This document shows positions 20,366-30,463 of a stretch of DNA of 64,000 bases, one piece after another; position 1 is the first letter of the stretch, and the number at the start of each line of letters is the position of its first letter. The notes below the pieces were generated by a model. The model saw nothing but the letters and a program-made list of their open reading frames with translations. It had not been told where the DNA came from and made no database searches. The position numbers and the translations under genes were made by a program. The stretch spans positions 135,406 to 199,405 of the forward strand of contig CAVRQR010000008.1 of the NCBI GenBank assembly GCA_963723495.1, read 5' to 3'. Source of the stretch: Gp6-AA40 sp963723495 (GTDB taxonomy: Bacteria > Acidobacteriota > Vicinamibacteria > Vicinamibacterales > UBA2999).

Positions 20366-21866
20366 GTGAATCCGATCACTCCCAGACATATTCGGTCCGA
20401 CGAACGAGGCATTGCTCTGGTCATGGCGCTGCTCATGGTCCTGGTCGTCTCGGTCCTGACCTCGGCCCTCGCGTTCGTGGCGAACAGTGAAGCGATTTCG
20501 AGTCTCAGCTATACCTCGATGACGCAGGTCCGCTATGGCGCAGAATCGGGGATCCATGCGGCGGGGAATCATCTGCTCTTCTCATACGCCCGCCCAACGC
20601 GGTCAGTGCGAGCGATCCGATCGCGAACTACGACATGACCGTATCGCCGGTCACGTTCAACGGCCAGCCGGTCGTGCTGTCGAGCGATCCTGCGGTGCCT
20701 TCCAATTACCCATCCGGTGCTGCAATCAACGCGTTCGTCGCCGACTCGCGAGGCACCCTGAACCTGAACAACGCCTCGGTTGAGTACTCGGCGAGAGCGA
20801 CGCTGACGTCGATGCGGGTCCTGACCGACTACTTCACGAGTCTTCCGGTGACACTCCAGACCTGGGAAGTGATCGGCGTCAGCCGCGTGAGAGGTGCTGG
20901 AGCGGCGATGGTGGAAGTCTCCTCGGTCATCGAGCGTCAGGCTGTCCCCGTTTTCAGCTATGCCGCGTTTGCGACGCATCACGGCTGTGACGCGCTCTCG
21001 TTCGTAGGAGGCGCAGAGACTAAGAGCTACGACTCGGGTCTCCCGCTGGTCGGCGGCTCGCCGGTCATCGATCTTTACGACGGCAACGTCGGCACAAACG
21101 GAAACCTCGCCGGCGACGGTGACACGACGACAATCAACGGGACGTTGTCGACGCCACGCGCAGGTGTCGGCGACTGCACCACCAATAACGTCACCGCTTC
21201 AACGATTGAAGGGTGGGCAACCGTCGAGGAGGGTCTCGTCACGCTGCCTCAGGCCATCACGCTTCCCACGCCTCCCCCGTTTCCGCCGCCGGGGGGCGGC
21301 AACGTGACCTTCAACAGCAGCGGTGGCTGCCCGGCTGCTGCACTCTACTGCACGGGCAGCGGGGGTGTCCGCACCATCACACCACCCTCGGCCAGCTCTG
21401 TCGTCTCGATGGGGGACGTGGCACTGAACGGGGGCGCCGTGGTACACCTGCATGCCGGTGTGTACCAGCTCAACAGCCTCACGCTGGCTGGCAGCGCCAG
21501 GATTGTCATTGATTCCGGTCCCGTGATCATAAAGATCGCCGGGCAGGGCCGCCATGAACACTCCTCTAGATCTGTCTGGTGGCGGCGTCTCGAATCCGTC
21601 TATGGATCCAACCAAGTTGCAGTTCATCTACGCAGGGAACAACAACATCAAGGTCACTGGCGGCACCGACACCGCGGCGCTGGTTTACGCGCCGAACGCC
21701 AGTGCCCAGCTGGCCGGCGACAGCACACATTTCTACGGCGCCATCGTCACCAACAAGGTGACGTCAACCGGCGGGTTCAACCTGTACCTACGATCGCCGG
21801 CTCCGGAATTCCACACTCACGGCTGGCAATCCGACGATGACCACCTTCACGTGGCGGACGTTCTGA
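20366..21866 (+). CDS. PilX-like minor pilin / pilus assembly protein, three frameshifts
   Basis: The N-terminus (DERGIALVMALLMVLVVSVL) is the PilX_N type, lacking the Phe-Thr-Leu-Ile prepilin signature but with a single long helix. The frame changes near 20600 (resuming ASDPIANYDMTVSP), again near 21545 (resuming PLDLSGGGVSNPS), and a third time near 21785 (resuming YDRRLRNSTLTAG and ending TFTWRTF). Mid-protein segments such as INGTLSTPRAGVGDC and HLHAGVYQLNSLTLAG form a beta-helical, filament-tip-like domain. Three indels in one gene mean it could be a true pseudogene, but neighbours show the same error type. Confidence 0.75.
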
Positions 21867-21977
21867 GAAACGACGATCGGCTCGCCTGAGATGTCGTTGT
21901 CGAACCCCCAAAGAGTGTGAAAGCACCGGACGCGGCACGGCAGAAGGCTATGCCCGAGCACCGCGAGGCGCACGGAA

Positions 21978-22604
21978 TCAACGAGCCTTCGATGCGGCCT
22001 CGGCACCATGTGGTTCGCTGAACGGTTCGATGTGGATGCGCTCGTAACGCACCTCGAGGATCTCCAGTGGCTCCGTACTTCCCGGCGCGCGAAGGACCAC
22101 GGTGTCGCCTGGCCCAGACTTCATCAGCGCGCGCGCCAGTGGCGACATCCAGCTGATGTGGCTTCTATCCAGATCGATCTCATCGAGGCCGACGATGCGC
22201 ACGACCCGCTCTGTTCCGGCAGCATTGGCGTAGCGAACAGTCGCCCCGAAGAAGACGTGCGTCGCCGCTCGCCCGGCTCTCGGCGCTTCCGGGTCCACCA
22301 CTTCCGCTGCATCGATTCGTTTCGTGAGAAAGCGAATCCGCCGATCGATCTCGCGCAGTCGCCGTTTGCCGTACTGATAGTCGGCGTTCTCGCTGCGATC
22401 GCCGTTGCCCGCCGCCCAGGCCACCACGTTGGTCACCGCCGGCCGTTCCCTGGTGAGCAAGAACCGTAGCTCGTCTCTGAGGCGCTGCAAGCCACTCGGG
22501 GTGATGTAGTTCTTGACTCCGGGTTGGGCGCGTGCGGGCTCTTCCGCGGCGTCGTCGCGCTCGTCGTCCTCGTCGTCCGATTCCTTCGTGAACGCCTTGT
22601 TCAT
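21978..22604 (-). CDS. greB: Transcription elongation factor GreB
   Basis: A 208-residue GreA/GreB family factor that enters the RNA polymerase secondary channel and stimulates cleavage of backtracked RNA. After an unusually acidic N-terminal extension (KESDDEDDERDDAAEE, about residues 7-25) comes the coiled-coil hairpin (YITPSGLQRLRDELRFLL, NADYQYGKRRLREIDRRIRFL) whose tip carries the acidic pair expected for cleavage stimulation (RSENADY). The FKBP-like C-terminal domain follows (IVGLDEIDLDRSHISWMSPLA). It is transcribed away from the pilin cluster. The QYGKRRLREIDRR signature favours GreB over GreA. Confidence 0.9.
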   Translation of the reverse strand: MNKAFTKESDDEDDERDDAAEEPARAQPGVKNYITPSGLQRLRDELRFLLTRERPAVTNVVAWAAGNGDRSENADYQYGKRRLREIDRRIRFLTKRIDAAEVVDPEAPRAGRAATHVFFGATVRYANAAGTERVVRIVGLDEIDLDRSHISWMSPLARALMKSGPGDTVVLRAPGSTEPLEILEVRYERIHIEPFSEPHGAEAASKAR

Positions 22605-22786
22605 GGGGCTACTGATTCAATCACGACTGAGGCGTCGTAAAGACGCGACCGTGAGAATCAGTTCGTGAAGCTCGAGGCCGGCTGAGCGCTAGGAAACACC
22701 AATCTATACACGAGTTACCGCACTGGACCGCCGCTTGCACGCATCTTCGGTGCGGCTCAGTTCGTCGAAGAGCCGAGGAGGCGACA

Positions 22787-23362
22787 ATGAGGAGAATCTG
22801 GAGCGCAACACTAGTCTCCACGGTGGTTCTGGGATTCGGGATCGCCGCCGCGCAGCAGAGTGTCCCGTCCAAGCCTGTCAACGAGCGCGAGTTCGTTTCG
22901 CAATTGGCGATGTCCAACATGGCCGCCGTTCAGCTCGGGCACCTTGCGACAAAGAAGGCGCAGCATGCCGACGTAAAGAAATTCGCGCAGTCGACGATCG
23001 ATGATCGCCTGAAGGCGCAGCAGCAACTCGCCGACGCCGCCTATGGTGCCGGCGTTCGATGGCCGACCAAGTTGGATGACAAGTACCGACAAGTCCAGGA
23101 ACGTTTGTCGAGGTCGAGCGACGAGCAATTCGATCGCGAATACATGAAGGCGACCATCGAGCAGCATCGCAACTTCGAACAGATGCTCGCTACGCGCGCA
23201 AACGAGGGCTCCGGTACCGCACGCCCGACGGTCGATGGGCAGGCCGACGGTGCGGCGTTAGCGGCGAAGGTCAATCAGTGGGCCGCCATGACGCTGCCGC
23301 AGATCAGAGCTCACCTCAAAGAAGCCGAGCAGGTATCCGGTCAACTCGAAAAGGCAGAATGA
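22787..23362 (+). CDS. Secreted DUF4142 protein
   Basis: A 191-residue protein with an N-terminal signal peptide (MRRIWSATLVSTVVLGFGIA, cleavage near AAAQQ). The DUF4142 helical domain follows: EFVSQLAMSNMAAVQLGHLA, VKKFAQSTIDDRLKAQQQL, and the C-terminal MTLPQIRAHLKEAEQV. GAGGAGG-type ribosome site just upstream of the ATG. DUF4142 proteins are periplasmic and ferritin-like in outline, but their function is not established. Confidence 0.88.
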   Translation: MRRIWSATLVSTVVLGFGIAAAQQSVPSKPVNEREFVSQLAMSNMAAVQLGHLATKKAQHADVKKFAQSTIDDRLKAQQQLADAAYGAGVRWPTKLDDKYRQVQERLSRSSDEQFDREYMKATIEQHRNFEQMLATRANEGSGTARPTVDGQADGAALAAKVNQWAAMTLPQIRAHLKEAEQVSGQLEKAE

Positions 23363-23378
23363 GGCGGGCGGGTGATAC

Positions 23379-24656
23379 CTAATCGTCATCGTCGTCATCA
23401 TCATCGTCATCGCCTTCTTCCTGCTCGACCTTCACGTTGTGTCCGGCAATTGTCAGCGAGCCGTTACGCTTCTTGCCGTTGTTCCGCGCGACGGTGAATC
23501 TCACTTCGTCGTTGCCGCTGCCGCTCGCAGCAGCGGTGATGGTGATCCACGAATCGTGAGAGCGCGCCGTCCACGAGCAGCCGCTGGCAGTCGACACATT
23601 GATGGCTCTCGTACCCCCATCGGCCTCGACTTTCACGTTGTTTGGTGAAATCGAGTATGTGCAGGAAGGGGATGGCGAGGGTGATGGCGAGGGTGATGGT
23701 GACGGTGATGGCGAGGGCGATGGTGGAGCCGCTGCCGCTGCTTGCGTCACGGTGAACGCGCGACTGCCAATCGTGAGCGTTCCCGTCCGTGACGCCCCAG
23801 TATTGGCACCGACGGTGAATCCGACTGCGCCATTTCCGGTTCCACTCGAGCCGGACGTGACGGTGATCCAGGCAGCATTGCTCGCCGCGGTCCATCGGCA
23901 TCCCGCCTGAGTCGACACGGTCACAGCCGTCCCTTCTCCGCCAGCGACAGCAATGCTCTGACTCGTGGGCGAGATCGTGAACGTACAGGACGCTGCAGCA
24001 GCTGCCGCAGCTGCCTGCGTGATGACTGATTGCTGGCCTGCGATGATGACGCTGCCAGTTCGCTGCGCGCCACCATTGGACGCAACCGTGAAACCCACGG
24101 TGCCATTTCCGTTGCCCGCCAGCGGCGGCGACAGGCTGATCCAGCCGACATCGGTGGTCGCCGTCCACGTGCATTCGCTCTCCGTCGCCACGGTGACGCT
24201 GCCTGCATCGGCGCCCGCGTTCACGCTCTGATTCTGAGGTCCGACGTTGTAGCGGCAGGGGGCGCGTTGTGACACGCGCACGCGGCTATCGTTGACGACG
24301 ATCTCACCCTCGCGCGCCGATGATCCATCGTTGGCCGCGACGCGAAACTCCACGTCGCCGTTGCCTTGTCCGGACGCAGGGGACAACCCGGAGATCCAAT
24401 TCGCGGCACTCGAGACCGCCCACGCGCACTCCGGTTGTGTCGCAACCGAGAATCTGGCCGCGCCACCACTTGCATCGACGACCGACGGGTTGGCCAGTGA
24501 CACCTGGCACTTAACGGAGTCTGGACCGGTTGGCGTGACGGTTGTGGAGGATGCGCTGCAGCCTGCGTTTACCGCCGCCGCTACCAGGACAACGGCGGCC
24601 ACCCGCGATGGGCAGCGACTCGCACGGACGAGGTTTGACGCAACCCTCAGTATCAT
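23379..24656 (-). CDS. Lipoprotein with four BACON domains, Pro-Ser linker and poly-Asp tail
   Basis: About 425 residues. A lipobox (VNAGCS) at the end of the signal gives an anchored lipoprotein. Four BACON-like repeats follow, each with the pattern C-x-W-x-A/S...WI...SG.GNG.V.F.V (for example CAWAVSSAANWISGLSP, CTWTATTDVGWISLSPP, CRWTAASNAAWITVTSG, CSWTARSHDSWITITAA). Between repeats three and four is a (PS)n linker, and the protein ends in a run of about nine Asp residues after EEG. BACON domains are thought to bind carbohydrate or mucin; here that is inference. ATG 24656 is used; the reading frame also opens at a TTG 9 codons earlier. Confidence 0.85.
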   Translation of the reverse strand: MILRVASNLVRASRCPSRVAAVVLVAAAVNAGCSASSTTVTPTGPDSVKCQVSLANPSVVDASGGAARFSVATQPECAWAVSSAANWISGLSPASGQGNGDVEFRVAANDGSSAREGEIVVNDSRVRVSQRAPCRYNVGPQNQSVNAGADAGSVTVATESECTWTATTDVGWISLSPPLAGNGNGTVGFTVASNGGAQRTGSVIIAGQQSVITQAAAAAAAASCTFTISPTSQSIAVAGGEGTAVTVSTQAGCRWTAASNAAWITVTSGSSGTGNGAVGFTVGANTGASRTGTLTIGSRAFTVTQAAAAAPPSPSPSPSPSPSPSPSPSPSCTYSISPNNVKVEADGGTRAINVSTASGCSWTARSHDSWITITAAASGSGNDEVRFTVARNNGKKRNGSLTIAGHNVKVEQEEGDDDDDDDDDD

Positions 24657-24932
24657 TTCGGAATTTCGCCGTTCGCTGGTCAAACCGCGCCGTCCGTGCA
24701 GCGTTGAGCAAGAGCTATTCCAGTGAGAAGCACGCTCGTGCAGAGGCGGTCAGCTTCCGGCGATCAGCGTGACATGGCAGTTGTGCCGCGCCTGCAAGAC
24801 TTTAATCAACATGAGCCCGAAGTCCCTGTTCCTTGACTTGGTAACCCCGCTCCCCGTCCGGCGGTCGCCGGAGCCATGTCCGGTTCCGCCGCGCCTTCCC
24901 GTAGTGCTCTCACGAAGAGGAGACACCGGGAC

Positions 24933-26670
24933 GTGCGCATTCTGTTCATCACGAGCGCTCACAACAGCCTGAGCCAGCGCCTGCAGATCGAGTTGGCCGA
25001 CCGCGGCCATACGGTCGCGGTCCATCTGGCGACCAGCGACGAGGCGATGGGCACGGCGGTCAACACCCAGCAGCCGGACCTCATCGTCGCGCCGATGCTC
25101 AAGAAAGCGATTCCACGGGCGATTTGGCAGCGACACATCTGCCTCATCGTGCACCCGGGCATCAAGGGCGACCGGGGGCCATCGTCGCTCGACTGGGCGA
25201 TCGAGCTCGGCGAGCCCTCGTGGGGTGTGACGATCCTGCAGGCAGTCGCGAAGATGGATGCGGGGCCGATCTGGGCCGCGGAGGAGTTTCCGCTGCCGAA
25301 GAGGCCCGCCACCAAGAGCGACGTCTATCGCGGCGCCGTTACCGAGGCCGCCGTGGCCGGGGTGCTGGCGGCGCTCGCGCGATACGAGCGCGGCGGTTTC
25401 GAGCCGGAAGCCCTCGACTACCGCCGTCCCGATGTCAGGGGCACGCTCAGGCCGGCCATGAAACAGGCCGACCGCGCCATCGACTGGTCCAGCGACCCGA
25501 CGGCGCGGATCGTCCGGAGGATCCGCGCGGCCGACAGCAGTCCCGGCGTCCTCGATGCGACGCTGTTCGGCGAGGAGATCTACCTGTACGGTGCGCACGA
25601 AGAGCAGCGTCTGCGCGGCGCTCCCGGCCATTTCCTCGCGCAGCGCGAGGGCGCCGTCTGCATCGGCACGGTGGACGGCGCGCTCTGGGTCAGCCACCTG
25701 AAGGCGAAGAGCCTCGGCCCGTATGCCGGCATCAAGCTCCCGGCGGCGCAGGTACTGGGCCCGCGGCTCGAGGGCGTTCCCGAACGTCCGATCGCGCCGA
25801 CCGACGCCGACGACTATCGGACCCTCCGCGACATCGTGTATTCGGAACGAAACGGCGTCGGCTATCTCGCCTTCGACTTCTACAACGGTGCGATGAGCAC
25901 CCGGCAGTGCCGCCGGTTGCGCGATGCCTTTCGACGCGCACGCGGCGCGGACACGAAGGTCATCGTGCTGCTGGGGGGCCGTCACTACTTCTCGAACGGC
26001 ATTCATCTCAACACGATCGAGGCGGCCCCCGACCCCGCCGCCGAGTCGTGGGCGAACATCAACGCGATCGACGATCTGGTGCTCGACCTCCTCGAGACGT
26101 GCTCGCACCTGGTCGTGTCGGCGCTCCGCGGCAACGCCGGAGCGGGCGGCGCCATGATGGCGCTGGCTGCCGACCGGGTGTACGCCCGCGACGGCGTCGT
26201 GCTGAACCCTCATTACAAGGGCATGGGCGGACTCTACGGCTCGGAGTACCTGGACCTACACGCTCCCTCGACGTGTCGGCATGCGGACGGCGCTCGAGCT
26301 CACCGACCGACTGATGGCCATCAGCGCGCGCTACGCCCGAGAGCTCAACTTCGTCGACGAGGCCTTCGGCCACGACGCCCGGGAGTTCGAGGCGGGTGTC
26401 GTTCGCCGGGCGGAAGAGCTGGTGCACCACCGCGACTTCACGGCGATGCTCGCGGCCAAGTGGGAGCGGAGGCGGGCCGACGAGCGCCGCAAGCCGCTCG
26501 CCGCGTACCGCGCCGAAGAGCTCGCCCGCATGTCGGAGAACTTCTTCGGCCCCGATCCCGCCTATCACGAAGCCCGGCAGCGATTCGTCCTGAAAGGTGC
26601 GGTTCCGGCTGTGCGCCGGTGCTGTCCCTGGCAGAAACTATCGGTACGGGACGGGCGGCCACTGACATGA
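24933..26670 (+). CDS. hypX: HypX (HoxX)-like hydrogenase maturation protein, frameshifted near the 3' end
   Basis: HypX makes the CO ligand of O2-tolerant [NiFe] hydrogenases from formyl-tetrahydrofolate. Residues 1-270 form the formyl-transferase half (VRILFITSAHNSLSQRL; VHPGIKGDRGPSSLDWAI). The C-terminal half is an enoyl-CoA hydratase/crotonase fold (RHYFSNGIHLNTIEAA; RGNAGAGGAMMALAADRV; NPHYKGMGGLYGSEY). One extra base near 26251 shifts the frame; the continuation reads WTYTLPRRVGMRTALELTDR and MSENFFGPDPAYHEAR. GTG 24933 is chosen for the GAGGAG about 10 nt upstream and because the fold begins there. No hydrogenase or other hyp gene is in the window. The last ~15 residues are uncertain. 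Confidence 0.88.
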
Positions 26671-26745
26671 TCGGCGTCGCCGGGCGCGTTTGCTGAAGGT
26701 TCGGCATGCTCGACGCAATCCCGTCCTCGACGAACTAACTTCTCA

Positions 26746-27216
26746 TCACTGACTGATCGCGCCGTTCGGAGCGATGCTGAAAGCGAAACCCGGTTCGTCG
26801 CCGTTACCGGGCGTGGTGGTGTTTTGGATCAACCGGACGTCATTCGCTAAAACATTTCGCGTCACTGCACCCGTCGGATTCTCGTCGCACGCGTTCTGAT
26901 CGTTCACTCTGAAGGATACGCGCGTGTTGACGGGGACATCCGTGAATGAGATCTCGTATCGGTCCGGAGGGACTGGCTGCATCGGGATGGTCGCGAAGCT
27001 GCGCCAGCTCGGATGCGTGTGTGTCGCGCCGACACCGCTGACGCACGCTTGCGCTGACGTCGGGAGATCGGTTCGGCGCGCTGTCGCACCCATGAACACG
27101 ATGCGGACGGTTGCTGTCGTAGAACCAGATGGAGTCGTCGGAGACGACGAGCCGTTTGGCTCATCACAGCCGAGCGTTACCAGACTCAGTGCCACCGCAA
27201 AGGCCCGCGCGCACAT
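26746..27216 (-). CDS. Small secreted lipoprotein of unknown function
   Basis: About 156 residues from ATG 27216. The N-terminal signal ends in VTLGCDEP, a lipobox, followed by a Ser/Thr/Pro-rich linker. The globular part contains a few recognisable turns (DRYEISFTDVPVNTRVSFRVND, with Asp-Gln-Asn-Ala-Cys following) and ends APNGAISQ. The pattern suggests a beta-sandwich lipoprotein typical of acidobacterial genomes. I do not recognise the family. It lies tail to tail with HypX. Confidence 0.65.
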   Translation of the reverse strand: MCARAFAVALSLVTLGCDEPNGSSSPTTPSGSTTATVRIVFMGATARRTDLPTSAQACVSGVGATHTHPSWRSFATIPMQPVPPDRYEISFTDVPVNTRVSFRVNDQNACDENPTGAVTRNVLANDVRLIQNTTTPGNGDEPGFAFSIAPNGAISQ

Positions 27217-27573
27217 GCGAACAGCATACTGAGAAAATGACTCCGCCGATCGAATCGGGAAGCGCTCGAGAAGCGCGTGACCGAGCCTGCGGCACGTGGG
27301 CGGAGCACGGGTCGCGCTGGGTCTTGCGTTATTGGTCATCATCCTGCACTTTACGGGCCTTGGCGTCGGTCACCACTAGAGGCGAGCCGGCGCAGTCTGA
27401 GAACGGTTCGCCTTGCCGACAGCTGGGTCAGGGCCATGGAGGCTTCAGCCGGTCCAAGTTCGTGCGATTATTCTGCCACCGTGCAGAGGCCAGCCGTGAA
27501 ACGAACTGGCGCTGTCAGCCCGCAGGGCAAGGATCGGGTTGCGAACGGGATGTCTATCAAGCGAGGTAAATCT

Positions 27574-27759
27574 ATGGCGAGAGACAGAAAGCTTGCAGAA
27601 GTCGCCAGAAGCATACACAGAGCTTCTGAGCGACTCTGGGCTCGCGTCGTGGAGCGAGACAAATACGACGTGGCTCCTGCTGATGTCCAGACTCTTCAAC
27701 GACTCACGACCGAGTTGAGCAGGGCGATCACGAAGCTGAAGCTAAAAGCCAAGAAGTAG
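27574..27759 (+). CDS. Small basic hypothetical protein
   Basis: About 61 residues (MARDRKLAEVARSIHRASERL ending in a Lys-rich KLKLKAKK). It is predicted to be all alpha-helical and amphipathic. ATG 27574 is preceded by GAGGT at good spacing; a longer version from ATG 27550 exists. No family recognised. The charged C-terminal tail could contact nucleic acid. Confidence 0.5.
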   Translation: MARDRKLAEVARSIHRASERLWARVVERDKYDVAPADVQTLQRLTTELSRAITKLKLKAKK

Positions 27760-27789
27760 ACGTCGTCCTGCGTATTCGCGGCGTCGGTA

Positions 27790-28056
27790 TCATGACAGGA
27801 ACCCCGTCCAGCGCATCACACGCACTACAAGCAACGATGCCATCAGGATGACGAGCGACCATTGCGCGACACGGAACCATCCGACGGGTCGGCCCTGAGT
27901 CATCGCTTGAACCACCAGCAATAGCGCGACCGTTGCTTGGAAGGCGGCGTCCCCGTAGTCACCCGTCGACAGTTCGATGAGAGCCACCGCCGTCGCGAAC
28001 GCGACCACCCACCACAGAAGGCCCGTTGGGAAATGTCTGTCAGGTTCCGTGAACAT
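27790..28056 (-). CDS. Small integral membrane protein
   Basis: An 88-residue ORF with three hydrophobic helices (FPTGLLWWVVAFATAVALIEL; AAFQATVALLLVVQAM; VAQWSLVILMASLLVVRVM). It is convergent with the preceding small gene. The hydrophobic periodicity supports a real membrane protein, but no family is recognised. The 28057-28377 stretch to its right is non-coding and should hold the HU promoter. Confidence 0.5.
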   Translation of the reverse strand: MFTEPDRHFPTGLLWWVVAFATAVALIELSTGDYGDAAFQATVALLLVVQAMTQGRPVGWFRVAQWSLVILMASLLVVRVMRWTGFLS

Positions 28057-28377
28057 GATCGACCCACAGCCCCGCCGGCGTTCGGTCTGACTTCTGCCCT
28101 CGCTCTACATGATAGGCAAGCGTGTCGGTTGATGATTGTAGGCACAGATCGCAGCTGAGCTTGTCGTCCCCACATCGCCACAACCAGGGCGACACACTCA
28201 CGGAATCGCGTGGTCCGTCAGCGCCTCCGCGGATGGAGTCTCCACAACGACAGGCGACTTCGCTAGCATTTAGTATGGGCAGCGACTGCGACCGCGTGTA
28301 CCATGCTTCGGCAGGTGAATCTGCTCATGGCCGGTCTCGGTTAGTCTTTCATGTTGTCTTCAACAGGAGTCGTGTGA

Positions 28378-28689
28378 ATGGCAAAGAAAATTGGCGCTCC
28401 CACCAAGTCGGACGTCGTGGCTCAGATCTGCAAGGACGCCGAGCTGTCCCGTAAGCAGGTCGCCGCAGTGTTCGAGTCACTCAATGGCATCATCAAGAAG
28501 AGCCTGCGTGGTCACGGCATGTTCACGTTGCCTGGCCTGCTGAAGATGAAAGTCGTCAAGAAGCCGGCCACGAAGGCGCGTCAAGGCATCAATCCCTTCA
28601 CCAAGGAAAAGATGATGTTCAAGGCGAAGCCGGCCTCGAAGAAGGTTCGCGTGCTGCCGCTGAAGAGCCTCAAGGCCCTCGTGAACTGA
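28378..28689 (+). CDS. HU-family DNA-binding protein
   Basis: A 103-residue nucleoid protein. The HU/IHF helical base reads SDVVAQICKDAELSRKQVAAVFE, and the beta-arm region reads GMFTLPGLLKMKVVKKPATKARQGINPFTKE, including the conserved arm residues that insert into the minor groove. The C-terminus is Lys-rich. AGGAG lies 10 nt before the ATG. It is likely monocistronic; a DUF1552 pseudogene follows on the other strand. Confidence 0.92.
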   Translation: MAKKIGAPTKSDVVAQICKDAELSRKQVAAVFESLNGIIKKSLRGHGMFTLPGLLKMKVVKKPATKARQGINPFTKEKMMFKAKPASKKVRVLPLKSLKALVN

Positions 28690-28711
28690 GACGCTCGTGC
28701 GAACCGAGAGG

Positions 28712-29549
28712 TCAGGAGATTGAAAGCGGCTCGATCAGCCTGCCGTTGCTGTCGCCAAACTTCTCGAGGTGAAGGCCGCCGCCGCCCATGATCGTCAACA
28801 GCAGGTTGGCCATCGGCGTGTCCAGCTTGTACTGGAGATGGCGCCCCATCTTGAACTTGCCGCCGAGGCCGCCAGCCATCAACGTCGGCAGATCCGAGTG
28901 GCGGTGCATGTTGCCGTCGCCCATGCCGCCGCCGTAGAGCAGCAGCGACTGGTCGAGGACGGAGCCGTCGCCCTCTTTCATCGACTGCAGCTTCTCGAGG
29001 AAGTAGGCGAAGAGCTGAGACTGATACAGGTCGATGCGTGCCTTCTTCGCAATCAGCTGCGGGTCGTTGCGATGGTGCGACACGCCGTGATGCTGCTCGG
29101 GCACGCCGATGCTCGGGAACGTCATCGTGCTCAGCTCGCGCGACATGATCATGCTGAACACGCGCGTGATGTCGGCCTGGAAGGCCAGCGCCTGCAGGTC
29201 GAACATCAGCTTGGTGTGCGGTCGAACGAGGACGGAATATCGGTGGGCCGCTCCGGCAGCTCGATGTCCACGGCTGCGACGGAGCTGGAGCGGCCGACCA
29301 CGCACGGAGTCGAGGTACTCGTGCAGCTTGGCCTTGTCGCCCCGCCCGAGACTGTTCGCCACGCGGTTCGCTTCCTCGCGGACGGAGTCGAGGATGCTCC
29401 CCTCCGACTGACTGCGCAACTGGCGCGCTTCCGCGCTGCCGCCGTCGCCGAACAGGCGTTCAAACAGGATCCACGGATGCGACTCGGTGTTGTTGGGCGT
29501 CGTCTCGTTGCGCCACGAGACGGTGTTCACGTCGAAGCAGTCGCCCGAG
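28712..29549 (-). pseudogene. DUF1552 pseudogene, copy A (5'-truncated, internally deleted)
   Basis: About 270 residues homologous to the C-terminal two thirds of the intact DUF1552 protein at 39595-40935. The C-terminal end has diverged from it (ends RLIEPLSIS rather than RILEPLSLS), whereas the middle is nearly identical (MSRELSTMTFPSIGVPEQHHG; DQSLLLYGGGMGDGN). Around 29225-29310 a short deletion and frame changes scramble the region that in the intact gene reads QPVDIELPERPTD. The homology stops abruptly near 29549, so signal peptide and start are absent. Confidence 0.85.
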
Positions 29550-30028
29550 ACTGGCGCAACACCTCAGTCCTGACGCTGCACAACCTCAGCAGCGCTGAAG
29601 CAGACGATGAAGGTCAACGTGGACTCGAGGAACGACGGGCTCTTCGTCGACGTATTCGACGGCCATCACGGCAAAGCTCACAACGATGGCCAGCTCGCTT
29701 CCCGATGGACGGCCATGCGTGGCGCTGGTTCCGTGTCGGCGGACCCGACAACGCGCTCGAACGATCGGATCTCGATCTGACCAGTCCTCGCCGGTAAGCG
29801 CGCTGCCGCCCCCCGACTTCTGTAGACTGCTGCCGCTCGTTGGGGAGGGCGGGATGCGCATACAGAGTTGGTGTGTCTGGCTGGCTCTCGGTCCCGCTGA
29901 ATCAGTTCGTCACCAAACAGCAAGTGTTGGGCATGGTGCGGTCGGGGAGTACATGTGTTGGGGGGGCTTCGGGGGGGCAGGTCGCATAATCCCCGATCGG
30001 TTAATTTTCGCCCGACCGGGCCTTCATC
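29090..30028. repeat. Tandem duplication, unit 1 (with 30029-30942)
   Basis: From the shared start ATGCTGCTCGGGC (29090) to the shared end GGCCTTCATC (30028), this segment is repeated immediately as unit 2. The unit carries the 5' remnant of a DUF1552 gene followed by about 480 bases of sequence found nowhere else in the window, including two G-rich runs and CCCGATCGG/CCGACCGGG near the end. Unit 1 is 25 bases longer because of an indel inside the DUF1552 part. No intact gene lies in 29550-30028. Confidence 0.85.
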
Positions 30029-30463
30029 ATGCTGCTCGGGCACGCCGATGCTCGGGAAGGTCATCGTGCTCAGCTCGCGCGACATGATCATGCTGAACAC
30101 GCGCGTGATGTCGGCCTGGAAGGCCAGCGCCTGCAGGTCGAACATCAGCTTGGTGTGGCGTCGAACGAGGACGGAGCCGTCCGGCAGCTCGATGTCTACC
30201 GGCTGCGATTCGGAGCATGCGCTGCCGCTGGATCGAGACTCGTGGCCTTGTCGCCCCGCCCGAGACTGTTCGCCACGCGGTTCGCTTCCTCGCGGACGGA
30301 GTCGAGGATGCTCCCCTCCGACTGACTGCGCAACTGGCGCGCTTCCGCGCTGCCGCCGTCGCCGAACAGACGTTCAAACAGGATCCGCGGATGCGACTCG
30401 GTGTTGTTGGGCGTCGTCTCGTTGCGCCACGAGACGGTGTTCACGTCGAAGCAGTCGCCCGAG
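30029..30463 (-). pseudogene. DUF1552 pseudogene fragment, copy B
   Basis: A shorter internal fragment of the same DUF1552 family within duplication unit 2. Recognisable pieces include MFDLQALAFQADITRVFSMI and NETTPNNTESHPRILFERL. The segment between these is rearranged (LGRGDKATSLDPAAA) and neither the N- nor C-terminal part is present. It ends at the same breakpoint as copy A. Confidence 0.8.

Noticed and set aside
24750..26213. 487-residue minus-strand ORF opposite hypX
   Set aside because: Shadow of a high-GC gene; no motif, and the plus strand is a clear HypX.
28769..29797. 342-residue plus-strand ORF across the duplicated region
   Set aside because: Antisense to DUF1552 remnants and composed of His/Arg/Gln-rich shadow sequence.
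29940..29985. G-rich runs (possible G-quadruplex) repeated at about 30870-30895
   Set aside because: Only two long G runs per copy, not enough for a standard four-run quadruplex; noted as part of the duplicated unit.
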